A stretch of DNA of 64,000 bases from Pseudoxanthomonas sp. z9 (GTDB lineage Bacteria; Pseudomonadota; Gammaproteobacteria; Xanthomonadales; Xanthomonadaceae), in assembly GCF_006542425.1 (NCBI RefSeq), contig NZ_VFID01000007.1, forward strand, positions 434,001 to 498,000, given 5' to 3'. Positions 1-9,242 of this stretch are shown piece after piece. The notes beneath the pieces were generated by a model. That model was not told the DNA's origin. It was given only the letters and a program-made list of their open reading frames with translations, and did not search any database. Each line of letters begins with the position of its first letter. Position 1 is the stretch's first letter. The position numbers and the translations under genes are program-made.

Positions 1-568
1 CGAAGTTCGAGCGGGTGATGATGTTCACCACGCCGGCGATCGCGTCAGCGCCATAGATCGAGGAGGCGCCGTCCTTCAGCACTTCGATCCGCTCCACCGC
101 CGCGGCCGGAATCAGCGAAACGTCGGCCTGGCCGGTGATGCCCACGCCCATGCGGCGGCCATTGACCAGCACCAGGCTGCGCTCCGGTCCAAGGTCGCGC
201 AGGCTGACATAGGTGCCACCCGCGTCCGCGCCGGAACTGCTCGGGCTGGCGCGGCTCAGCGGCGCGTTGCCCATCGCACTGAGGTTCTGCAGGATGTCGC
301 CGACCGACTGGAAGCCCTGCTTCTCGATGTCCTGGCGGCTGATCACTTCGATCGGCTGCGCGGTCTCCACGTCGACCCGGCGGATCCGCGAGCCGGTGAC
401 GCGCACCGTATCCAGGCTCTGGACGCCGGCCGCCGGCTCGTCCGCGTTCGCGCTTGTGGCCGTGGACTGTTCGGCCTGCTGCGCGACGGCGATGACCGGT
501 GACAGCGTGACGCCGAACAGCAAGGCGACACGGATCGCGTCGCACAACAGGTTGTTCCGGTAGCTCAT
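1..568 (-). CDS. TonB-dependent receptor, N-terminal part (runs off the window)
   Basis: This is the first 189 codons of an outer-membrane TonB-dependent receptor that would import a siderophore or glycan using PMF energy passed on by TonB. The ATG at 568 follows a GGAGGGGG ribosome binding site. The protein starts with a signal peptide ending near VIAVAQQ, then a TonB-box-like segment (LDTVRVTGSRIRR), then the plug domain with the usual LRDLGPERSLVLVNGRR and VERIEVLKDGASSIYGADAI motifs. The beta barrel lies beyond the window edge. The substrate cannot be told from this part. The upstream DNA holds ATACAA direct repeats (647-673) that may regulate it. Confidence 0.93.
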   Translation of the reverse strand, partial: MSYRNNLLCDAIRVALLFGVTLSPVIAVAQQAEQSTATSANADEPAAGVQSLDTVRVTGSRIRRVDVETAQPIEVISRQDIEKQGFQSVGDILQNLSAMGNAPLSRASPSSSGADAGGTYVSLRDLGPERSLVLVNGRRMGVGITGQADVSLIPAAAVERIEVLKDGASSIYGADAIAGVVNIITRSNF

Positions 569-646
569 TACCCCCTCCAGGTTTGGCTGCGGTCCGATGG
601 CTCCGTCCGGCGACGCCGGTCAGGTCAAACCATCCCCTCCCGATAA

Positions 647-673
647 TGTATACAAATATTCAATCATACAAAT
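647..673. promoter_or_regulatory. Possible operator: palindrome TGTATACA plus direct repeat
   Basis: An AT-rich island in very GC-rich DNA, 80 bp upstream of the receptor start. It contains the perfect palindrome TGTATACA (647-654) and two direct repeats, TATACAAAT (649-657) and CATACAAAT (665-673), 16 bp apart. GntR-family regulators often bind TGTATACA-like sites. That assignment is an inference; no regulator gene is adjacent. Confidence 0.35.
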
Positions 674-1375
674 CAAGTGCTATTTCACTCCGGGACGGAT
701 CCCCGGGCAGAAATCCGCCATCCGCCCCCCAAATTGGCGCCAAATGACCTCAGAGGAGGAACTGTGGGAGATTCCTTGCTGCATAGCAGCAGCATTCGGC
801 GCGGCGGGGTGGGTAAAGCCCAAGGTCCTCCTTGTCGGTGGACCTGCGCGGCAGCGACGGACGGTTGGATGACAGCCTCATCTTCGAAGGCGTCTCCGAA
901 AGACTCGGGGGCTCATGGACTCGTCGTCTCCAGGCCACCCTCTATCGCAGCCCGTCCGGAAGCGCCCGGGCACATCCGAAGTCGCCACGCCGTCGTCCCG
1001 CGAAGATCGACGCTCAAAGTCGGTTTCCCCGCTGCTGCCATCGGACAAGGGCAAACGACACGGTGCTTCTGCCAGGGTTGGCCAACGCTGGACTGCATCG
1101 GCAGCATGATTCGCTGCCGGAATTGATGAACTCCACCCAGGGTGCCGCGCAGGCTGCTGCTTCAGTCAGGGCAAACGCGCATGGCGGGGTGGATGGGGAC
1201 TCGGGGCGTCGGAATCTTCACGAGTGGACCTGAAATCCCATCCCGACAGCCGTGTACCTTTCGGTCGGAGATGACCCACCACTCGCCAGGTAGATCGGCT
1301 CATCATCCCGGAAGCGGATCCGGGTCACCGGCCTTCATCTGGAAGATCGCCGTAACGCTTGGAGATGAATCCGGA
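674..1375. other. Gene-poor 700-bp segment, nothing recognised
   Basis: No reading frame here has a recognisable domain, a convincing ribosome binding site or consistent codon use. Frames on both strands give low-complexity Arg/Ser/Pro-rich translations typical of out-of-frame high-GC DNA. It lies between the receptor and a gene ending at 1376, and may be decayed coding sequence. Confidence 0.4.
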
Positions 1376-1912
1376 TCAGCCAGCGCCTGCGCGAGCCGCG
1401 TGCCCGGCCATCGCCGCCGATGCCGCGTCGGCCATTTGCTCGGCGCTGATTCCGAGCCCCCGGAAGGCACGGGCCGCGCTTGTGTGCACCTCCTGGGCGA
1501 CGCCAAGCAGGACATCCGCGCCCAGCAGTTCGCGGCCCTTCCGTGCGCCGCGCGACTCCGCCAGGCGTTGGACAAGCGACTGGCCGGAAGGCCCCGCTTC
1601 GTAGAGGCTGCCTTTCGGAGCGACCCGTGTCTGGGCAGGGGGGCCTGCGGACACCGCCGGTCGCGCGACACCAATGGAGGCAAGTGCGGCTTCGTGCTGG
1701 GAAGCAAGTGCGCCAAGGAAAGCCGCTTCGGTCAGCGCGAGATGCCCGAAGGCCTCGCTTGCGGTCTTGTCGGCCAATCCAAGCGCCGCCAGCACAAAAT
1801 GCTCGGAGCCCGGCCTGGCATGGCCATGGTCGCGCGCGATTTCTTCCGCCCGGCTGCAAAGCTTGGCCAGCGTACGGGCATCTTTCACATATCGACTGAG
1901 CGACATGAACAT
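1376..1912 (-). CDS. Clp N-terminal (double Clp repeat) domain protein without ATPase
   Basis: A 178-aa protein whose first ~70 residues (MSLSRYVKDARTLAKLCSRA ... GHARPGSEHFVLAALGL) match the Clp N-terminal substrate-binding domain of ClpA/ClpC. A second repeat-like part follows around LLGADVLLGVAQEVHTSAARAFRGLGI. No Walker motifs are present, so it is a stand-alone Clp-N protein, perhaps an adaptor or stress protein. The start ATG 1912 (alternative 1906) lies 8 nt after the stop of the upstream HTH gene, with AAAGGGAT as ribosome binding site inside that gene, so the two are co-transcribed. Function beyond the domain is not known. Confidence 0.75.
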   Translation of the reverse strand: MFMSLSRYVKDARTLAKLCSRAEEIARDHGHARPGSEHFVLAALGLADKTASEAFGHLALTEAAFLGALASQHEAALASIGVARPAVSAGPPAQTRVAPKGSLYEAGPSGQSLVQRLAESRGARKGRELLGADVLLGVAQEVHTSAARAFRGLGISAEQMADAASAAMAGHAARAGAG

Positions 1913-1919
1913 GATTGCG

Positions 1920-2138
1920 CTATCCCTTTGCGGTGGTTTGGAGATGTGAAAGACGCCGATGTGCGGCCTGCTTCGAAACCCCCAAAGCCTCCGCAATCTG
2001 GGACCACGACCAACCCTCGCGCAGCGCGGCATGCACCGCCCGGGCTTCCAGTTCATCCGCCAATTGGCGTAGCGCCAGTACGGCCGCGAGGGCATCCGCA
2101 CTGTCATTGGGGTCAGGCAAGGTCTTCGGTAGCCTCAT
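1920..2138 (-). CDS. Small helix-turn-helix protein, first gene of a two-gene operon
   Basis: A 72-aa protein with a clear HTH (WSWSQIAEALGVSKQAAHRR, residues about 43-62) near its C-terminus, as in small DNA-binding partners of Clp-N proteins. The start was set at ATG 2138, not at an earlier in-frame start near 2204: a good promoter (TTGACA, 17 bp, TATTGT) ends 7 bp before 2138, so transcription would start at or next to the ATG. Two palindromes overlap that promoter, and this protein could bind them to control its own operon. The Clp-N gene follows at once. Confidence 0.75.
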   Translation of the reverse strand: MRLPKTLPDPNDSADALAAVLALRQLADELEARAVHAALREGWSWSQIAEALGVSKQAAHRRLSHLQTTAKG

Positions 2139-2141
2139 GGC

Positions 2142-2185
2142 GTCAACAATAGTTGACGATAGAAGACTTGTCAACACTTGTTGAC
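2142..2185 (-). promoter_or_regulatory. Leaderless promoter with two operator palindromes
   Basis: On the minus strand the -35 is TTGACA (2174-2169), the spacer 17 bp and the -10 TATTGT (2151-2146), followed by 7 bases and the ATG at 2138. Two palindromes with the same arms, GTCAACAATAGTTGAC (2142-2157) and GTCAACACTTGTTGAC (2170-2185), lie over the -10 and -35, 28 bp centre to centre. This is the layout of a tightly repressed promoter. Confidence 0.7.
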
Positions 2186-2228
2186 GGGACAAGGGAGCTG
2201 GCATCCATCTGCTTGCGGCAACAGGCCG

Positions 2229-2822
2229 TCAGGCACCCGTCGTTCCTTCTTTCTCCCGCTTTGCGGCCAGCCATCGCTTCAGGCGAAATGCCCGATAGCG
2301 GGCGGCTCCGATCCAGGTGGAGCTCCCGAGCTCATTCCGGATGGCGACCGCATCCTCATGGATTTCCCTGAGGGTGTTGGCGGCAATCTTCAGATCCCGC
2401 AGCGCGCGCCTCCGCTCGGCAGGGATCACGTCGGCACCGCGTCCGCGGTTCCAGGCCTCTCCTTCCATCCCGGCCATGATGCCCGCATCCGACAGGAGCA
2501 GGACCAGCCGGTGGTCGGGAACGTCATGCAGGGGACACGACGCGATCGCATCCACCATCTTTTGCCATCCATCCAATGGCCGGGTGGCGTCGCCACCGAT
2601 CTGGATGGCTCGCTCGAGGTGCTCGGCGTCCATCTTTGCCTGGGTGGAGAGCGTGCCCAGCAGGGTGCAGTAGACATCCAGTCGACGCCGCAATTCGGCC
2701 TTTCGGTCTCGATGCGGCAGATAGATCGCCACGCCGATGGCAAACACCGACAGGACCGCCTGGGCCCAAGCTGCCTGGGCCTCCTCTTTGAGGCTGCAAA
2801 AGCCGATCCAGTCGCATGCCAT
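2229..2822 (-). CDS. Hypothetical single-pass membrane protein
   Basis: A 197-aa protein with one predicted membrane segment near the N-terminus (residues about 17-36, AWAQAVLSVFAIGVAIYLP), followed by a basic, charged cytoplasmic domain rich in Arg/Lys/Glu. The start ATG 2822 is preceded by a strong AGGGAGGTG. Such proteins with a W-Q-A-V-type anchor are common but uncharacterised in Xanthomonadaceae. It is transcribed in the same direction as the downstream HTH/Clp-N operon but has its own spacing, and no function can be assigned. Confidence 0.55.
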   Translation of the reverse strand: MACDWIGFCSLKEEAQAAWAQAVLSVFAIGVAIYLPHRDRKAELRRRLDVYCTLLGTLSTQAKMDAEHLERAIQIGGDATRPLDGWQKMVDAIASCPLHDVPDHRLVLLLSDAGIMAGMEGEAWNRGRGADVIPAERRRALRDLKIAANTLREIHEDAVAIRNELGSSTWIGAARYRAFRLKRWLAAKREKEGTTGA

Positions 2823-3085
2823 CGCCGCACCTCCCTGGCCGAGGATGTGGAGCTTCCCGCTATTGCATCCCGTCCGCAACACACCCCTCGCGGGGAAAAA
2901 TTCGGTTGCGACCCCGGCTGCGTCTGCCGCGTCACTCCATGCCTTTTGCAGTCGACGGGAAGTCCAGCAGCCACGCAGGATGGGCGAGACGCGATGATGC
3001 CCGAGGCCGGGGGGAAATTCAGGAAGTTCCCCTCCACTGGACTGACGGGGGAATCCTCGTGCTACCCGATCTCCCCCTACCCGCA

Positions 3086-3391
3086 TCAGCGCATCGCGCG
3101 CTTGCGTTTCAGCAGCTTCCGCTTGGGGCCGTCGCCGGGTTTCGCCGGGCTGACCGAGATCCACTCCGACTGGCTCATGATCCGATCGACCTGTCGCTCC
3201 ATGCTTTCGAAGCTGGCGTACCAGCGATGGATGGCCATGGTGGGTTCGTTGTGTTCGTCGCCACCGCAGGCGGCGCTGAGGCAGCCCATCAGGTTGAGTT
3301 GGTTGCGCAGTTGTTTCAGTTCGTAGATGGCCGCTTCGGAAAAGAAGTAGCCGGTGCGGGGCAAAGCGGACGTAGCAGACTCTGAACTCAT
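3086..3391 (-). CDS. XAC0095-like small protein
   Basis: A 101-aa protein containing GYFFSEAAIYELKQLRNQL ... MAIHRWYASFESMERQVDRI, which resembles the XAC0095 family found almost only in Xanthomonadaceae. The C-terminus is highly basic (KRKLLKRKR). The start was placed at ATG 3391 with GGAG upstream; the longer frame to 3526 would add residues with no resemblance to the family. The role of the family is unknown. Confidence 0.6.
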   Translation of the reverse strand: MSSESATSALPRTGYFFSEAAIYELKQLRNQLNLMGCLSAACGGDEHNEPTMAIHRWYASFESMERQVDRIMSQSEWISVSPAKPGDGPKRKLLKRKRAMR

Positions 3392-3660
3392 TGGTAGTAC
3401 TCCAAAATTCTTCGGTGGCTTTACGTTACGAAGGAGTTTTGGAGCTCCGGCGACGAGTCTGCCTTCGCCATCGAGCGCGTTCAATGCTTTGGCGTTCAAT
3501 GTTATGCAGATGACGAGATATGCCATCCACCGTCATTCGGTGAGAAACAAACATCTCACGCAGACACTTCCCCGAGTGGATCCATTGCCATTCGCCACAC
3601 GAACGCCATCCAGCGTCCGCTGTCATCGTTGTTGGGACAACTATGCGCTGTACGATTTCA

Positions 3661-4344
3661 TCACTCGCCCATGAAGTAGCGCGTGGTCGCCATCATGCGT
3701 ACCTGTGCCGTCGTGTTGACCGATGGCGTGTGCAGCGTGCGCAGGTCCATCAGGAACACGTCGCCGGCGCGCCCCGACATTTCCACGAGCCGGATGCCAA
3801 GACCGGCAAGGTCCCGCTCCAGATCCGTCGACGTCCTGAGCACTCGCCTCAACGCCGGCATCGCATCGGCGCCGAGCCGATGGGATCCGGCCAGCGCCAG
3901 CGTCGCTCCCCCGTGGGGGGCCACGTCATCGATGAGGAAGAACGCCTGAATGCCGGGGATTGGGCCGTCCGCATCCGCCCCCACGTCCACGTGCCAGTTC
4001 AGGCCTTGCAGTGTCCAGGTCCCCTGCTTCACGGGCGACAGCAACAATTGCGTGTCCTGGACGCCGGACGGCGTGCGTCCACCGAGGTGCGCGACCCTCT
4101 GCCTCAGCTCCGGTGTCGCCAGTGTTTCGTGCAGGCCCGGCAGCTTCACCAGCGCGGACAACCGGCCGATCTGCTGGAAGACCGGCAGGGCCCGCAGCGA
4201 CGCTGATACGCCGCGTCCCGCGTGCACGCGCTTCAACTCGAGATCCAGTGCCCGCTTGAGCGCCGCCAGCCGCGTCCGCGGATGGAATCCCTCCAGGCGC
4301 AGGCAGCCCTGTGCCGCGAAGTGGTCCGGATCGATGAATTTCAT
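3661..4344 (-). CDS. Phytanoyl-CoA dioxygenase (PhyH) family protein
   Basis: A 227-aa non-haem Fe(II)/2-oxoglutarate oxygenase-like protein. The iron site is visible: His118-x-Asp120 in NWHVDVG and a distal His in DLRTLHTPS, followed by an Arg (VRMM) suited to bind 2-oxoglutarate. The spacing and the IQAFFLIDDVAPHGGATLAL strand pattern match PhyH enzymes. The start at 4344 (MKFIDPDHF) fits the domain boundary; in-frame starts at 4398 and 4485 are possible, but the last lies inside an inverted repeat. The substrate is unknown. The gene is divergent from a decayed gene, with the inverted repeat 4475-4512 between them. Confidence 0.75.
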   Translation of the reverse strand: MKFIDPDHFAAQGCLRLEGFHPRTRLAALKRALDLELKRVHAGRGVSASLRALPVFQQIGRLSALVKLPGLHETLATPELRQRVAHLGGRTPSGVQDTQLLLSPVKQGTWTLQGLNWHVDVGADADGPIPGIQAFFLIDDVAPHGGATLALAGSHRLGADAMPALRRVLRTSTDLERDLAGLGIRLVEMSGRAGDVFLMDLRTLHTPSVNTTAQVRMMATTRYFMGE

Positions 4345-4474
4345 TGCAAATCGAATGACCGTTTTGAGACTGGGCGACGAACTCCGCTCCAAGATCATCT
4401 CGTTCGATTTTGAGACAAGAGGCGCCGGGGGTGTGCCAGGACGAGCTTGTCTGGCCCGCCCTACTTTGAAATCT

Positions 4475-4512
4475 GAGTTATACAACCGTCTCTGTCCTTA
4501 GTTGTATAACTC
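4475..4512. promoter_or_regulatory. Perfect 12-bp inverted repeat between divergent genes
   Basis: GAGTTATACAAC (4475-4486) and its exact complement GTTGTATAACTC (4501-4512) are separated by 14 bp. The position between the PhyH gene and the divergent decayed gene, and the AT-rich arms, suggest a regulator site. The ATACAA core recurs at 647-673 upstream of the partial TonB receptor. A cruciform or small hairpin is the alternative. Confidence 0.5.
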
Positions 4513-4524
4513 GGACTATCCGTC

Positions 4525-4945
4525 ATGACCGCGCTCTATCGCGAACTCCCCGCAGGCGCCCAGGCCGCCTGCGGCGAAGCCTATGAAGCGACCCACCATG
4601 CGGAACTGCACCGGAGCATGGCCCCCTGTCGGGCTCCTTTCAGTCCAAGTCCATCAAGGGCAAGCGTGGTACTTCGCCTAGTTGGACGGCGGGGCCCGTC
4701 AGATTTACGTGAGGCCGGCGTCCGATCATGTCGAGTCGCTCAAAGACCTCGAATAAGCCGGCACCGTGATCGAATGCATGCTCGACCAGGGGTATGTGGA
4801 TGCGCTGCAGGCATCGGTCGCGGACCTCCTTGAACGCGGCAGCGGCTGGCGCTCCCGGTTCGATACGGCGATCAAGCGCCTGTCCGCGCGCCACGCCGCC
4901 ATCGCCGCGCGCTTCGTCGCGGACGTCAGCAGCCAAGCTCAATAG
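4525..4945 (+). pseudogene. Decayed gene of the GSU2403-type nucleotidyltransferase-fold family
   Basis: The frame opens at ATG 4525 (MTALYRELPAGAQAACGEAY), then shifts. The next segment (LSGSFQSKSIKGK) is in a second frame, and the rest (WYFA-stop-LDGGARQIYVRP ... SLKDLE-stop) is in a third, with in-frame TAG and TAA. The order GSF-SK-KGK-WYF-GG-RQIYVGP is typical of the N-terminal part of GSU2403-like proteins. A 55-codon open stretch from ATG 4778 to the stop at 4945 ([20 protein letters not shown]) may be the remnant of the following part or a separate small gene. Two frameshifts plus two stops mean no functional product of normal length. Confidence 0.6.
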
Positions 4946-5246
4946 GCGCCCGCTGACCCGAGGGGCCCAGACGCATCCCCCGCCTTCTCCGGCGAACATG
5001 CCGTCAACGCACGGTTCTACGCCACCACCTAAAACTCCCGGGAAGTCCGCAGCCCGTTTGGCGTCGCGGACCCACCGCCCTCCGGCCCCCTTGTCGCGGG
5101 CCTGCCCGCGCGAAACGTCCATCCACCAAGCCTTGCGCGCGTGGGGCTCCGGAAATTCAAACATCCGTTTAAAACGCCAACAACTTCGGCGATCTGGACA
5201 GGATCGCCGGCTTCGCGCAGACTGCCGCCCTCCCGTCGGAGCGCCC

Positions 5247-5687
5247 ATGGCTAAACTGCTGGTCCTGCATGGTCCCAACCTCAACCTGCTCGGCACCCGC
5301 GAGCCGGAGGTGTACGGCCATGCCACGCTGGCGGACATCGACGCGGCCCTGCTGGCGCAGGCGCAGGCGGGGGGCCATGAGCTGTCCAGCGTCCAGTCCA
5401 ATGCCGAGCATTTGCTGGTGGACCGGGTCCAGGCGGCCCGCACGGATGGTACCGCCTTCATCCTGATCAATCCGGCCGCCTTCACCCACACCTCGGTCGC
5501 CCTGCGCGACGCGCTGGCGGCGGTGGCCCTGCCCTTCATCGAAATCCACCTGTCCAATCCGCACCGCCGCGAGCCGTTCCGCCACCACAGCTATTTCAGC
5601 GATCTGGCGGTCGGCGTGGTCTGCGGGTTCGGCGCCGACAGTTACCGCTACGCGCTGGATGCCGCGCTGGCGCGATTGTCCGGCTGA
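5247..5687 (+). CDS. aroQ: 3-dehydroquinate dehydratase, type II
   Basis: A 146-aa cytoplasmic enzyme of the shikimate pathway that dehydrates 3-dehydroquinate to 3-dehydroshikimate. The type II signature is complete: [17 protein letters not shown] near the N-terminus with the catalytic Tyr, [31 protein letters not shown] and [18 protein letters not shown] with the active-site His. Length is normal. It is followed by accB after 61 bp, the aroQ-accB-accC order common in gammaproteobacteria. Confidence 0.97.
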   Translation: MAKLLVLHGPNLNLLGTREPEVYGHATLADIDAALLAQAQAGGHELSSVQSNAEHLLVDRVQAARTDGTAFILINPAAFTHTSVALRDALAAVALPFIEIHLSNPHRREPFRHHSYFSDLAVGVVCGFGADSYRYALDAALARLSG

Positions 5688-5748
5688 CCCTTTCCGACCT
5701 TTTCCTTTTCGTTCCCCGCCTGGGAACCCGCTCAACCAAGAGGCCCCT

Positions 5749-6228
5749 ATGGATCTCCGCAAAATCAAGAAACTGATCGACCTGCTGGAAGAGTCGAATC
5801 TCGCCGAAATCGAAATCAAGGAAGGCGAGGAATCCGTGCGCCTGGCGCGCGTGCCCAAGGGCGGCCTGGTCGCCGCCGCGCCGGCGCCGGTGTACGCCCC
5901 GGTCGAGGCCCGCCCGGCCGCGCCGATGCCGATGAGCTCGCCCACCGAGGCCTCCACCGGCGGCGCCGCCAAGGCCGGCGGCAACCTGCCCGAAGGCCAC
6001 GTGATGCGCGCGCCGATGGTCGGCACCTTCTACGCCTCGGCCTCGCCGGACAAGCCGGCGTTCGTCACGGTCGGCCAGACCGTCAAGGCCGGCGACACCC
6101 TGGCGATCATCGAGGCGATGAAGATGTTCAACCCGATCGAAGCCGACGTCTCCGGCACCGTCCAGGCCATCCTGGCCGAGAACGGCCAGCCGGTGGAATT
6201 CGATCAGCCGTTGTTCGTCATCGGCTGA
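5749..6228 (+). CDS. accB: Biotin carboxyl carrier protein of acetyl-CoA carboxylase
   Basis: A 159-aa carrier that moves CO2 on biotin from biotin carboxylase to the carboxyltransferase in malonyl-CoA synthesis. The N-terminal helix region ([20 protein letters not shown]) is followed by an Ala/Pro-rich linker (about residues 40-80). The biotinyl domain carries Lys125 in EAMKM as the biotin attachment site. The expected partner accC normally follows directly, but here a 445-bp cassette lies between them. Confidence 0.97.
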   Translation: MDLRKIKKLIDLLEESNLAEIEIKEGEESVRLARVPKGGLVAAAPAPVYAPVEARPAAPMPMSSPTEASTGGAAKAGGNLPEGHVMRAPMVGTFYASASPDKPAFVTVGQTVKAGDTLAIIEAMKMFNPIEADVSGTVQAILAENGQPVEFDQPLFVIG

Positions 6229-6232
6229 TCAA

Positions 6233-6262
6233 CGGGAATCGGGAATGGAGAATCGGGAATCG
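6233..6262 (+). repeat. Left terminal inverted repeat of the cassette
   Basis: A 30-bp sequence made of CGGGAATCGGGAATGGAG followed by AATCGGGAATCG. Its reverse complement recurs at 6648-6677 with 2 mismatches (C versus G at positions 8 and 22). It begins 4 bp after the accB stop codon. Confidence 0.85.
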
Positions 6263-6631
6263 TCCAAGCGGCCGCACGCGCGGCTGGAAGTGTGGCGGGA
6301 CTCGATGGATCTGGTGGAAATGGCTTACCAATTGTCCGCCCACTTTCCCGATTCGGAACGCTTCGGCCTGACCGCGCAGCTCCGGCGTTCGGCCGTCAGC
6401 ATTCCTTCCAACATCGCCGAGGGTGCCGCCCGCCGTTCGACGGCCGAATATCTGAGGTTTCTTTCGATCGCACGAGGTTCGTTGTCGGAACTGGATACGC
6501 AACAGCAAATCGCCATTCGCCTGGGATTTGTCGATGCATCGCCGGAACTGGAAGCACTCATCGACCGGATATTCGCCAAGCTCACCGCCCTCATGAACGC
6601 CATCGGCAAGCCACAGGTGGAGCCCGCATGA
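6245..6631 (+). CDS. Four-helix bundle protein (23S rRNA intervening-sequence protein family)
   Basis: A 128-aa protein with the family hallmarks: LEVWRDSMDLVEMAYQL, FPDSERFGLTAQLRRSAVSI, PSNIAEGAARRSTAEYLRFL and ARGSLSELDTQQQIA. These proteins were first found in 23S rRNA intervening sequences and are thought to form ring-like helical bundles; their function is not settled. The ATG at 6245 is inside the left inverted repeat, which shows that gene and repeats form one unit. Confidence 0.9.
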   Translation: MENRESSKRPHARLEVWRDSMDLVEMAYQLSAHFPDSERFGLTAQLRRSAVSIPSNIAEGAARRSTAEYLRFLSIARGSLSELDTQQQIAIRLGFVDASPELEALIDRIFAKLTALMNAIGKPQVEPA

Positions 6632-6647
6632 ACCGCACTGCCTTTTA

Positions 6648-6677
6648 CGATTCCCCATTCTCCATTCCCCATTCCCG
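6648..6677 (-). repeat. Right terminal inverted repeat of the cassette
   Basis: The inverted copy of 6233-6262 with 28 of 30 positions identical. It ends 8 bp before the accC ATG, so it replaces the native ribosome-binding region of accC. Confidence 0.85.
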
Positions 6678-6685
6678 GCCTTCCC

Positions 6686-8053
<1,368 letters not shown>

Positions 8054-8076
8054 TCAAACCCTCTTCCCACTTCCCT

Positions 8077-8930
8077 GTGGGAGCGACGTAAGTCGCGAAG
8101 AGACCCGGCCCGGAGCGGAAACGCTTCGGGCCGTTTCGTTTGGGGCGATGGGTTTGCGAGCCAGGTGATATCACGGTCGCGACTGACGTCGCTCCCACAG
8201 CGCGGGGTTAAGCGCTTTTCGTGCTGCATGCCCTCCACCGGAACCACATCGGCCGGCGAGTCGAACGCGCGGCCTTGACGTCACCCTTTCCCTCTCTTGT
8301 GGGAGCGACGTCAGTCGCGAAGAAACCCGGCCCGGATCGGAAACCGCCCCGGGCCGTTTCGTTTGAGGCGATGGGTTTGCGAGCCGGGCGATTTCACCGT
8401 CGCGACTGACGTCGCTCCCACAGCATGGGGTTCAGCGCTTCTCGCGCTGCGTGCCCTCCACCGGAACCACACCGGCCGGCGAGTCGAACGCGCGGCCTTG
8501 ACGTCACCCTTCCCCTCTCTTGTGGGAGCGACGTCAGTCGCGAAGAAACCCGGCCCGGATCGGAAACGCTTCGGGCCGTTTCGTTTGAGGCGATGGGTTT
8601 GCGAGCCGGGTGATATCACCGTCGCGACTGACGTCGCTCCCACAGCATGGGGTTCAGCGCTTCTCGCGCTGCGTGCCCTTCACCGGCACCACACCGGCCG
8701 GCGAGTCGAACGCGCGGCCTTGACGTCACCCTTCCCCTCTCTTGTGGGAGCGACGTCAGTCGCGAAGAAACCCGGCCCGGATCGGAAACCGCCCCGGGCC
8801 GTTTCGTTTGGGGCGATGGGTTTGCGAGCCGGGTGATATCACCGTCGCGACTGACGTCGCTCCCACAGCATGGGGTTCAGCGCTTCTCGCGCTGCGTGCC
8901 CTTCACCGGCACCACGCCGGTCGGCGAGAG
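8077..8930. repeat. Four tandem 222-bp units of REP hairpin plus copied gene tail
   Basis: Four hairpin elements, each opening with TGTGGGAGCGACGT and closing with ACGTCGCTCCCACA, lie at 8077-8200, 8298-8422, 8521-8644 and 8743-8866, a period of 221-223 bp. The spacers between them contain copies of the 3' end of the minus-strand gene 8877-9242, still readable as [16 protein letters not shown]. The copy next to the gene is almost identical, while the one nearest accC is the most changed. The array separates accC from that convergent gene and may end both transcripts. Confidence 0.85.
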
Positions 8931-9242
8931 CGGGTCGACGATGCGCAGGGTTTCGCTGGAACCGTCCGGCCAGGTGACTTCCAGGGTGGTGCCGGCCGGC
9001 AGCGCCGAGAACGGCGCGCCACTGCGCGCGCGGTACAGCGCGACCATCTGGGCCGCGCCGATCGCGCGATCTTCCTGCGAGGCCTGCACGCCGGCGGGCG
9101 TGCGCTGCAGATCGCGGTACGGCGCGTCCATGGCGTTGATCACCACGGTGGCGGCGGCGGCGGCATAGGTGACGAACACCAGCATCCACAGCCAGATGTG
9201 AGGCCTTGGCAAGAACCGGTTGCGGTTCGATGGGTGGCTCAT
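8877..9242 (-). CDS. Hypothetical membrane-anchored protein
   Basis: A 121-aa protein with one N-terminal membrane segment (residues about 16-36, [20 protein letters not shown]) and a small exported domain that ends in a basic tail (KGTQREKR). The ATG overlaps the stop of the upstream gene (ATGA), so the two are translationally coupled. The last codons are duplicated three more times in the adjoining repeat array. No family is recognised. Confidence 0.65.
   Translation of the reverse strand: MSHPSNRNRFLPRPHIWLWMLVFVTYAAAAATVVINAMDAPYRDLQRTPAGVQASQEDRAIGAAQMVALYRARSGAPFSALPAGTTLEVTWPDGSSETLRIVDPLSPTGVVPVKGTQREKR

Larger units (their letters stand above)
6233..6677. mobile_element. 445-bp cassette with 30-bp inverted repeats carrying an IVP-like gene
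   Basis: The segment between accB and accC is bounded by inverted copies of a 30-bp sequence (6233-6262 and 6648-6677) that differ at only 2 positions. Each end is built from short GGGAAT(C/G)-type repeats. The only gene inside is a four-helix-bundle protein whose start codon lies within the left repeat. No transposase is encoded, so movement would need help in trans. The element supplies the DNA immediately upstream of accC. Confidence 0.75.

Noticed and set aside
597..1233. Several overlapping frames of 60-150 codons on both strands
   Set aside because: None has a recognisable motif, ribosome binding site or consistent third-position GC; reported only as gene-poor DNA.
4946..5246. Possible small genes upstream of aroQ
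   Set aside because: The only frames are extensions of the aroQ frame without a start signal or similarity; the 300-bp gap shows nothing recognisable.
8077..8866. CRISPR-like regular repeats
   Set aside because: Units are 222 bp and the spacers are copies of each other, not unique; each repeat is an inverted REP hairpin and no cas genes are present.
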